A stretch of 39,231 nt of DNA. It comes from Scytalidium lignicola. Its lineage: Eukaryota > Ascomycota > Leotiomycetes. The notes below the pieces were generated by a model, which saw only the letters and a program-made list of their open reading frames with translations, did no database searches and was not told where the DNA came from. A program made the translations under genes and the position numbers. How positions within the stretch are numbered: the stretch's first letter is position 1; each line of letters begins with the position of its first letter. Below are positions 1-7,899 of this stretch, piece after piece. The DNA lies in the NCBI GenBank assembly GCA_002812745.2, contig NCSJ02000375.1, forward strand, positions 1-39,231, in the 5' to 3' direction.

Positions 1-204
1 ATATTAGAAGAAGTTGATCTGGAAAAAGAATATAAAGTTAAGAAAATTATTAGTTATAGGATGTATTATAAGAAACTATAATACTTGGTTAAATGAATAG
101 GATATCCAGAAAGTGAGAATAGATAAGAATTTACTTTTAATCTCATGAGCTATAAGGAGTTACTGAAGGTATATTATCAAGCTTATCTTAGAATAGATTT
201 CTAG
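1..204 (+). pseudogene. Chromodomain at the C-terminus of a Gypsy (chromovirus) Pol, RIP-mutated and partial
   Basis: Reading frame 1 from the first base gives a chromodomain-like segment (YLVK*IGYPESEN, then an FNL/ELL stretch) ending at a TAG at 202-204. Chromodomains of this kind sit at the end of the integrase of chromoviral Gypsy retrotransposons, where they direct insertion to marked chromatin. Three in-frame stops interrupt it: codon 27 (TAA, where Gln is expected), codon 32 (TGA, where the conserved Trp of LVKW is expected) and codon 42 (TAA, where Trp is expected before Glu). All are explained by C-to-T or G-to-A change. The rest of Pol lies left of the window. The end overlaps the antisense ORF at 188-733 by 17 bases. 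Confidence 0.82.
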
Positions 205-733
205 ATAATAAAATTACAAGGTTAGAGAAGAAGAAGTTAATAACAAAGAAAGAAGCCTTACTTGGGTTAGTAGAATATGACTCTTTAAACAACTTCTCTT
301 GCCTCTCTTTCTCTTTTACAATGTTAAGTTCATCTAAAGTTTTTAGACTATGACGAAATATCTCTTAAGTATACTTCTTCAAGAAGGACTATTGCTTCTT
401 TAGACAAGCTAAATAGGCTATTATCTTTAAAAGGACTTCGTTGGTTTTTTCTTTTTTCTTTATGAACTAGTTATGCTCATGCTTATATACAAGGAAGGAG
501 GAAGAAGTAGTTTCCTTACCATCATAAGATTGATTATAACAAGAGTACTCGTTACAATGATTAAAGTTGAGGTCTACCTTACAGACAAAACCATTTTGCT
601 CACAAAATGAACAAGGCATTACTTCAAAATTATATTTGTTAATATAATCACTTAAGGCTGTTTATTCTTGATATTTTCTTAATCTTGTCTTTTCTTTTAT
701 GCTACTCTTAGAATGTTGTCGTTTAGGTGGCAT
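188..733 (-). pseudogene. Transposon-associated accessory ORF with Cys motif and coiled-coil-like tail, antisense to Pol
   Basis: One frame runs from an ATG at 733 (MPPKRQ...) to a TAA at 188-190, 182 codons, with four internal stops, at least three of them where Gln fits. The N-terminus is basic and Ser-rich. The middle carries a cysteine cluster, C-x2-C-x6-C-x8-C followed by NEYSCYN; the expected second cysteine pair may have been lost by a TGC-to-TAC change. The tail is rich in Leu, Lys and Glu (LKTLDELNIVKEKERQEK) and looks able to form a coiled coil. ORFs of this layout recur in ascomycete transposon-rich DNA, from general knowledge, but I know of no assigned function. It lies between the Pol end and the 3' LTR, in the opposite direction to the element, so it is probably an antisense accessory gene of the Gypsy element. 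Confidence 0.6.
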
Positions 734-810
734 GTTGGAAAGGAAGGAAGGATTAATAAAAAAAGGGATGTCTGAGGATAATGTTTTAGTGTTAAGGCGA
801 TGCTAAGTAC

Positions 811-822
811 AAAAGGGGATAA
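811..822 (+). other. Polypurine tract of the left Gypsy element
   Basis: AAAAGGGGATAA lies directly before TGTTATGG. A purine run ending at a TG is the usual plus-strand priming site before a 3' LTR. Its position downstream of the chromodomain and accessory ORF fits. Confidence 0.6.
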
Positions 823-1181
823 TGTTATGGGTTTTACTACAATATACTAATTGGTGTAAGCCTGAGGCTCGGTACAGTTACATTGTACAAGAGAACTTAA
901 CAATTAGACAGTTATGTGATAAGGACCTGGGACTTGGGGGGTCCAGGGTCCATCGGTTTAGGACTTGGGGACTTGGGGGTCCAAGGGTCCAACTGTATTT
1001 CATTATCTATATAAGCATACTGTAAGAACATGAGAGTAGACTCCTTGTGTTTAACTTAAATACATTATTGTACTCTACCCTCAACTTAGTAACCTGCTTA
1101 TGTGTCACATGTTTCCATTGTCCTTGAACATCTACCTTACCCTGGGCTATCCAGTGACCTGGATGGCGTAGTTTTGTAACA
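823..1181 (+). repeat. Probable 3' LTR of the left Gypsy element
   Basis: The segment starts TGTTA right after a polypurine tract and ends TAACA, giving the TG...CA ends and a 5-bp terminal inversion typical of LTRs. Length is 359 bp. A TATA-like CTATATAAGC at 1008-1017 would serve as the U3 promoter. The start is well supported. The end is inferred from the terminal inversion and from LINE ORF1 reading that seems to resume at about 1190. The left LTR is outside the window, so the pair and the target-site duplication cannot be compared. Confidence 0.5.
928..990 (+). repeat. GC-rich imperfect direct repeat within the LTR
   Basis: Two copies of a GGGACTTGGGGGTCC-AGGGTCC type unit, at about 928-951 and 965-990, differ by one G in the G-run and by a G/A change. 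This is the most G-rich stretch of the first 2 kb and lies just upstream of the LTR TATA-like box, so it may be an enhancer-like U3 repeat. The function is inferred. Confidence 0.55.
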
Positions 1182-1189
1182 TAATAAGC

Positions 1190-2305
1190 NTTTTTATTTT
1201 AATCAGGGTATTTGTATCCTTTAGTCAAGCAAACTTAATAATCATAGTATTTACTGATTTGTCTATAAGCCTTCTTAACTATTGTACTCTCTTAATTTTT
1301 GTCTTCTTCATCTTTATATTAAGTCTTTATATCTTGGCAATAATGCTAGCCTAGTTGTTTATATCAATTGTCATAATCTTAATATTGAAGACTATTACCT
1401 CATAAGTTAGAATCATCATTTTAGTGCTTTCTTCTATTGTATCCTCTTATTTCTTCTAGTTGTACAAGAGTTTGTCTATGGTCAGGCTATCTTTGGTATA
1501 TGCATAAATGTCTTTAGATAGTAGTATTTATATTATATTTATCTACTGATTTATGCTTGACATAGTAGTCCAAGTGCTATTGTTGACATTTTAGCTTATG
1601 CTCAAGGCCTTGGATATAGCCTTATTGAGGAGCTTGGTAAGCTTTATTGTAAGGTCTTTCTGGCCTTTGAGGATCTTAATTGTAGTTTTATCTGTAGACT
1701 TAATGTGTATTTCCTTGGTTTTAAGCATGATTTGGCTTCTTGTAATTGTAATTGTAATTGTAGCTTTAGTGTGTAAGGATATATTATTACCTCTGTTAGA
1801 AGATGTGATACTAGCTTATGATGATTTTGTTGACTGTGGTGATCTACTCTTGGTAGAGTAGCCTTGTATAAAGCTTGTTATCTTGTTGAATTGGTCTTTA
1901 AGCTCTTTGAAATCCTGTTGTATTTCGTTCAGCTTGTCGTCCGTTGTGTTGAGTATTGTGTGTTTGTTATGTCTGTTACCATTATCCTTCAGGCCCCTTA
2001 GGAATGATTTCATAGCTTTCAAGAAGTCCAAGGCGTTGTTGGATGGTATAGGACAGGCTTTACAGCCCTCATAACCCTTTGTAGCTGGTTTCTGACTGAC
2101 ATATTTGATCAGGGCTTTGGTTTCCTGGAGGAGGTAAGTTTGTTGTTCGTTCAGGTCTTTCCTCTTTTTCCTTACTTTTGGGCAGCTATGGTCCATGAGG
2201 GGCTCTTTACCACTGGGCGGCATGGAGCTGACCTCGAGGAATCGATTTATGGTGTCCAATTGCTGGTGGGTGGTGTGGTTGTCGAGTTATTTCCAAAAAG
2301 TCGAT
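1190..2305 (-). pseudogene. LINE (non-LTR) ORF1/gag-like remnant, Tad/CgT1-like
   Basis: A minus-strand frame runs from about 2305 down to 1190. Its 5' part (2259-1816) is open for 147 codons, then stops appear repeatedly, mostly where Gln or Trp would fit. The protein is Lys/Gln-rich: a basic N-terminus, a helical middle with QDFKELKDQFNKI, then IHIKSTDKTTIK and later LLSKDIYAYT and LTYEVIVFNIK. These resemble, in order and spacing, the 'RLPSGDI' and 'TYGVLVHG' blocks of fungal LINE ORF1 proteins. The Cys knuckles and reverse transcriptase that should follow are missing because the Gypsy LTR interrupts the frame at about 1181. Identification rests on remembered family patterns and decayed sequence, so it is tentative. 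Confidence 0.5.
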
Positions 2306-2969
2306 TTGGGCGCGCGGAGATGTTTTTCTACATACTAATATTAGTTAGTATTAGTACAAGGTTATACTAACTAAATTAGTATTAGTTCAGTGAAATACTA
2401 AACTAATTGTACTAATTTCCAACCCTGGCAGGGGGTTCAGAGCACCTGCACACTAGCCAGGCAGCATCATTGGAGCGCTATGGTGGGAGGAAGAGTGTGC
2501 ACAATTCTTTCCCTCCAGCACCTCAGGTACGGATAGTGCCAGCCAGTGCAGTATAGTGTAATTCGCCCGAATGAATTTGAAGTAGGATTTTCAGCTATCA
2601 TAGTTTTATGTATTTGATGAAATTAATGTAATGAAGCCATTGTCTGATGGGTAATCCAATATTCACGATGAGGTGAGTGTTGGTGGCGTGATTGTAGTTG
2701 ACAGAACAAGCACAAAAAGCGTAAGCTTGCACGTAAAATGCACGAGGTATAAGGGTATAGGAAGTATGAAGGCTAGACTTTATATCTTTTATACTAAAGA
2801 ATCTATATAAACAACATATTTAGCATAGATAGGAGTTTCGTGCTCAACTCAATTGAATTTGCATTCATAGTAACTATTCATAATTATTTGTTTCATTGTC
2901 CCTTTACCTAACGTGTTAGACTAACACAACCTTCCAATCAATAACGGAACCTTGTTGGATTGTTACAAC
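2306..2969. other. Non-coding stretch between the LINE relic and the MFS gene
   Basis: Bases 2330-2415 are a TTAGTATTAGT-like simple repeat on both strands. From 2420 composition becomes balanced. A short inverted pair CCTGGC (2424-2429) and GCCAGG (2456-2461) is present. I see no gene; 2700-2969 is presumably the 3' flank of the transporter. Confidence 0.5.
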
Positions 2970-4830
2970 TTATTCCATATTGTCGTCATAGATCTGTGTA
3001 TCCCGGTTAACGGCCAAGCTGTACTTGGCGAATTTACTTCTTTGTCGTATTCGCTTTCCGTAAGTCTGAAATAGGGGAACCGTGAAACAAAATGTCGTTG
3101 CAATACACGCGAGGACAGCTGTGGCCCAATTCGATCCCAGCGCGGTATAAATTGGTGTTCCAATCAGTGGGAATATACCCCCTAACACTGCTCTGAGAAA
3201 CGACATAGCGGCGAATGCGGAGCATGCATAAACGGTATATGTATCTGCCAGATATCCTGATAGTGTACACACGAACTCATTTGTAGCAAACCCGACAGCC
3301 ACTAAACCAACAAGACTTGCGTACCAGGGAAGATTTGACGCAGGTGGAATAGTTAAGGTTAGCCACCAGAGGCCAAAAGCCAAACTAGGAGCGGCGAATG
3401 AGAAGCCAAAGAGCTTGTCTTCTGGGCATAGATGGAGCTGTAGTCTCGATCTCCTCTTGAGTAGTCGGTAGTCGTGGATACGCGGCAGTATTCCGAAGAT
3501 TATGCCACATCCAATAAGAAGAAAAAGGAGCGAGGACTGAGACCATGAAAATCCAAATTCGGCATAGATTTGGGGGAGGGATTCGGTGAATAGGTAGATG
3601 AGTGCCCATCCTATTGCGCTCATAACCGAGACGATAGTCACGATTGGATCGGTGAAGAACAACTGAACTGGTCGTCTGAGAGCGACCTTTATGAAAGTTT
3701 GAAAATTAGGGGTATAATCTGGGTTGGTCATTCGGAGATGTGCAAGACCAGTCCGACTTTTGAGGAGAGCGACGCGTCTTGCAAGCAGTCGACTGGGACG
3801 ACTCTCCTTAATAAATATTAAGAGGAACGAGAAAAGTCCCGTAACTGCAGACGCAATGCGGAAAACCCACCTCCTAGAGTTTCATTAAGTGAGAAGAAGG
3901 CTGCGTTCAAGGATTTCAAAGGAACGCACCAGCCAATGGCCTTGGATATGTACGATCCATAAATTGGTCCAACTAGGAGACCTGCAGTTGTTGCACAAGC
4001 CCAAAAATACATGATCCAGACTCGTTGTGTCATGTTAAACATATCCTCAATACTCCCAGATACTATAATGGAAGGCACTGCAGNAAAAAAACCCCGCCAT
4101 AAAACGTCCGACGACAACGCCAGCAACTGATGGGGTGGTCGCTACAACGATGCATGATATACAGTATATCAAGGACGCTGCGAAATATACAGACTTGCGG
4201 CCAAATGCTTCTGAATACGGTGGGAATATCACTCCGCCGAATGCTTGACCAAATTGATAGCTAGGTGGCTTAGACCAAGTTCATAAAGCTGTGGATAACT
4301 CACGTGCTTGCAAAAGAGACCAATAATATGGTCCTACTTAGGTTATATTCTAGCATGGCACTCTCAGCCACCGACGGCTGGTTTTATTCTCAGCTTCATC
4401 CATCAGTTTGATATAGTGTAAGGTCTTACCCCTGCTGTGCTCACTGCTGTGCTACACATTATCAACATCAGCAACAAATTCTAGGAAATGTGAAAACCAA
4501 CGTGAAAAGATCGAGCAAAAATATCAACCCAAGATCATAACACTTCCTGTATGTACTCCAATTCCGTGGGTGTGCCGCTGCATCTTGCTTCCATCTGACA
4601 CGGCCGCCATCCTCAAGTCTGAGGCCTAGCTCCTCCAAATAATGGAGTGTGCTAGTACTTCTTTCTATTATTTGTAAAGTCAATAGATTCGTCTTATCTC
4701 CCTTGGCTCCATCGATTTCCGGTGGTCTGTCATCTTTTTTCTTTGCCAGTATCTTCTCGAAGTCATAGTTTTCTATATCGAGTGTAGAAAGACTTTTTTC
4801 AACGCCCTCCGCGGAAACGCCCATTATCAC
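2970..4830 (-). CDS. MFS transporter, DHA1 (drug:H+ antiporter) type, five exons
   Basis: Membrane proton-antiport efflux carrier of the 12-helix DHA1 family; substrate unknown. My model joins 4830-4502, 4451-4430, 4377-4304, 4260-3930 and 3873-2970, with introns of 50, 52, 43 and 56 bp that all have GT..AG ends. A cytosolic tail of about 85 residues leads to HPRNWSTYRKCYDLG before helix 1. Spliced landmarks in order: TAVSTAGPSVAESA, the motif A-like PPYSEAFGRK, SIEDMFN, the motif C-like LLVGPIYGSY, then GWRWVFRIAS, which forms only after the last intron is removed. The 4260-3930 exon is one base too long; dropping the N at 4084, next to seven A, restores GFF-AVPS and gives exactly 553 codons including stop. 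It therefore looks intact, the N being an assembly error. Divergent from the aldolase gene at 5523. Confidence 0.9.
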
Positions 4831-5522
4831 TGGGAAGTATAATGTGATGTGTGGCTGCCAGTTACCTATAAAAATAATTCACAGNAAAAAGTGCTGGGAG
4901 GCGCATACAGCTGATATACATAAGTAGCAGTCACCACCCTCACTGTAAGAAACCCTCTTTATCATATTACGTGTATAGTGCGGATGTGCGGATAAGACCT
5001 TAATTCATGTCATGATCAGTTGGTTGAGAGGAATTCTAGTTGCCAAGTCCAGAGACACCTATTGACCTTCCTTACGTATCTAGCGCGCGGCATGTATTGA
5101 ATCGTGTCACTACAGCCCATTCTGCAAAGTCTTACGTTCTTGATACCAACGCAACCCTATGATGCTCGACTGTGCCTCGATTTCTATGCCGTGTGACCCA
5201 GAACCAACATGAGCCGTTACGAGGGCCGGCTAAACGGAAGAACGTCCTAAAAGCAGTTAAGACTNAAAAAAGCTCAAATATAATTAAGTGTGAGCATTGC
5301 TAATCCCCTGAACATCCAACACACTGTAATGTGAAGCTATTTCATAGACCCTTGAGATTTTTGAAGGAAAATTGCAAGCCCACACCACAAACGCTGTGAA
5401 TAAGGATTGTCTGCATACTCAAGTTCCTAAGCCGGTGCAGGTATAAATACGCGCCGATATAGTTTGAAATGTAATTGACTTTTGCTGCACTTTAGACAAT
5501 TGCCTAAGCTTCACGACAAACC
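4831..5522. promoter_or_regulatory. Bidirectional promoter region between the MFS gene and the threonine-aldolase gene
   Basis: This 692-bp region separates two divergent start codons (4830 minus, 5523 plus) and holds no ORF of note. It contains two N/poly-A artefacts (4885 and 5265). Shared regulation of the two genes is an inference from the arrangement. Confidence 0.55.
5442..5449 (+). promoter_or_regulatory. TATA box candidate for the threonine-aldolase gene
   Basis: TATAAATA lies 74 bp upstream of the ATG at 5523, in an otherwise GC-balanced context (GCAGG before, CGCGCC after). Confidence 0.5.
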
Positions 5523-6921
5523 ATGGTATCCTCCCCACCTATTCTCAGAAGGCTGCCTTCCTTAAGTCCTCCACCATCTCTGCTTAGACTTCCAAATCAT
5601 CAACCTTTTTGGCAGCCCTTGTCTCGTTTACAGAGCACCCTGGCCGCTGTTGCTGCCCAACCAAATCGAAGGCAAGCACCAACGTATGGGGACCACCTGG
5701 ACGATGTGTTTGAAATATTAAAATCAAAACAAATCGCATGGACCAATCCAGGACCAGCACAATTTGATTTCAGAAGTTGGTTTCCGATATATTCTAGTTT
5801 ACCTACCATCTTTTCTCAAAATTTGAACAATCTATTATCATCTGACGAAGTCATATCATATACATGAAAGCATGTAGCTAATTACTGGTGCAGGCGATGT
5901 TGTCACATCTCCAAACCTAGCCATGCTCCGCGCAATCATGGAAACCACTCTCCTCGATGATGTATACCGCGAAGACGACACCACCATTTCCCTCGAGCAA
6001 GATATGGCCAAGTTTACGGGACATGAGGCAGCCATGTTCGTGCTCTCGGGTACCATGGCAAACCAAATAGCTCTCCGCACTCACCTGGTCGCTCCGCCGC
6101 ATGCCGTGCTCTGTGATGCACGCTCCCACATTGTTCACTGGGAGGCTGGCGGACTCGGCCTATCCGGAACCATGGTTCAATGCGTCGCGCCAAGCAATGG
6201 CGAATACTTGACGCTGGAGGACATTCAACGGAAGGCTGAGCTGAGTGACGACGTGCATAAATGTCCAACAACGGTGATCTCGCTGGAGAATACCATATCA
6301 GGACTCATCCATCCACTCTCCGACATACGGCTGATCTCCGCTTGGTCGAAGAAGAATGCGCTGAAGCTGCATCTCGATGGCGCTCGGCTTTGGGAGGTAG
6401 TTGCAGCAGGTGCAGGAAGCCTGAAAGACTATGCTGAATGCTTCGATAGCGTGGCGATCGACTTCTCTAAGGGGCTAGGGGCGCCGATGGGGGCGGTGAT
6501 TGTTGGGAACCATCCATTCATTGCTCGCGCCCAGAGAATTAGGAAAGCGCTGGGCGGCGGCATGAGGCAAGCCGGGGTCTTGAGTGGACCAGCGAGGGCG
6601 GCGGTGGATGGATTCTTTGCCAGCGAGGCATCCCAAGGGCGAGGAGCGGTGGGTGAGAAGCTGAGAGTTGCTCACGATCATGCAAGGAGGGTTGCAGACA
6701 TGTGGGTGCGCAAGGGAGGAAGACTGCGCCGGAAAACACAGACCAATCTGGTGTGGTTGGACCTCGACAACGCAGGGATCAGTCCGGACCAATTTGTGGA
6801 AATAGGATGGATGTCCGGCGTCAAGCTTGGTGGCTCTCGAATTGTGTTGCATTATCAGGTTAGTGAAGAGGCGCTGAGGCGGTTGGCGTTGGCATTTGAC
6901 ATGGTTTGTTCGAGACGATGA
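5523..6921 (+). CDS. Threonine-aldolase-family PLP enzyme (beta-eliminating lyase fold), two exons
   Basis: Fold-type I PLP enzyme; characterised relatives cleave L-threonine or L-allo-threonine to glycine and acetaldehyde, and some fungal members are alanine racemase-like. Exons 5523-5775 and 5894-6921 are split by a 118-bp intron (donor GTTGGT, acceptor GTGCAG), giving 426 residues. The junction makes FDFRSDVVTSPNLAML, the conserved family start. Then come VYREDDTT, LSGTMANQIAL, HLDGARLW (Asp246, expected to contact the PLP ring) and DFSKGLGAPMG, where Lys277 should bind PLP. The first 50 or so residues have many Arg, Ser and Pro and no acidic residue, so a mitochondrial presequence is possible. 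The ATG has a good context (ACCATGG) and the next Met is residue 95. No lesion is seen. Exact substrate is not determined. Confidence 0.92.
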
Positions 6922-7498
6922 GGGGATTTCTCATGCCTCGTATGGACCATCCAATTGCATGAGGGGTATGCTTGATGCAATGCAAAAGGAAAGACAGCGC
7001 TTACTAGTTTGCTGCAATGCAATTCCCAGTACACTAGGCCACTGTACATTTACGCCAAAGGTCAATCAAAATCATCCCTTGGCAAACCCAATGCATATTC
7101 GTCATTAGGCCCAACGGCCCACTAGCCTACCGGCTGGTCCCGCGCCAGTACCACGCCTGGCTTTTTGGTTGGATCCGACTTCGATGGGCTGTCACACTAT
7201 CGTATACTCTTAGCTGTTAGATACTCTGAGGCAATAACGAAATCTAACGCTTTATCTAACGCTTTATGGTTTGATTAGCGAATTATCCATACACATCAAA
7301 AGAAGATCATTTGGTAATTAAACTGTATAGCATTAGACTTGGCCCTAACGGATATTCTTCTGCAACCATGTGGCTACTGTTGCTATATCCGCGGAGGTTG
7401 GTGACAGGCACAGATTAGCTGCAGTCAGATCCCGGGACCTAGTTCAACGAGGGTACGATGAGTTTTAAAATGGGGCCTACAGAGTAATATGTTGCTGT

Positions 7499-7517
7499 GC
7501 ACTTTCGTACGAAGTGC
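7499..7517. repeat. Near-perfect palindrome
   Basis: GCACTT-T-CGTACG-AAGTGC: a 10-bp perfect core (TTCGTACGAA) extended by matching arms with one bulged T. It could be a dimeric factor site or a hairpin; there is no further evidence. Confidence 0.5.
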
Positions 7518-7758
7518 AATTCCGTGCTATTGCATTGGCTGCAACTGGTAGAGTGATCGCACTCTGGTCTGTGCAATTGCTCTCCGACCAAACAAACAGT
7601 TCATCAGCGCTATATGTTGCTTGGGTTTTCGCTCAAAGGGCAAATCTGTGACGGCGGCATCTGATTGGGTGCAAAAGACAAATGATGACAGGGTTAATCT
7701 GTGTGCAATTGGCCAGCTTTCGCGTACCTAAAACCTCTTCAGTAGCTTAGAGGGTAAC

Positions 7759-7823
7759 CTTAAATCCTGCAGGAAATAAGGAGGTTGTCATAACAAGGCA
7801 AGTTATCTCCTAAAGGATTTAAG
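7759..7823. repeat. 65-bp inverted repeat with 10-bp arms
   Basis: CTTAAATCCT (7759-7768) is exactly complementary in reverse to AGGATTTAAG (7814-7823). An inner GGAG/CTCC pair adds to the stem. It lies at the edge of the AT-saturated tract and could be the end of a small non-autonomous element. Confidence 0.45.
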
Positions 7824-7899
7824 CTTCTCTACACTTGATCCATTCATTATACAAAGGTAAACACAAGCTAGCCGATTTTGGCCGTAAAACAATTCTGAA

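Noticed and set aside
822..1025. 67-codon plus-strand ORF
   Set aside because: It lies in the probable LTR and its residues come from the G-rich repeat; no protein signature.
2425..2465. tRNA-like GGTTCAGAGC in a GC-rich patch
   Set aside because: No cloverleaf, anticodon stem or acceptor pairing can be drawn; no tRNA or rRNA gene was seen anywhere in the window.
5600..6852. Several minus-strand ORFs within the threonine-aldolase gene
   Set aside because: Shadow frames of a clearly coding plus-strand gene with spliced family motifs.
2970..6921. Secondary-metabolite gene cluster
   Set aside because: Transporter plus PLP enzyme is suggestive, but there is no synthase, regulator or tailoring enzyme in the window, so the claim is not supported.
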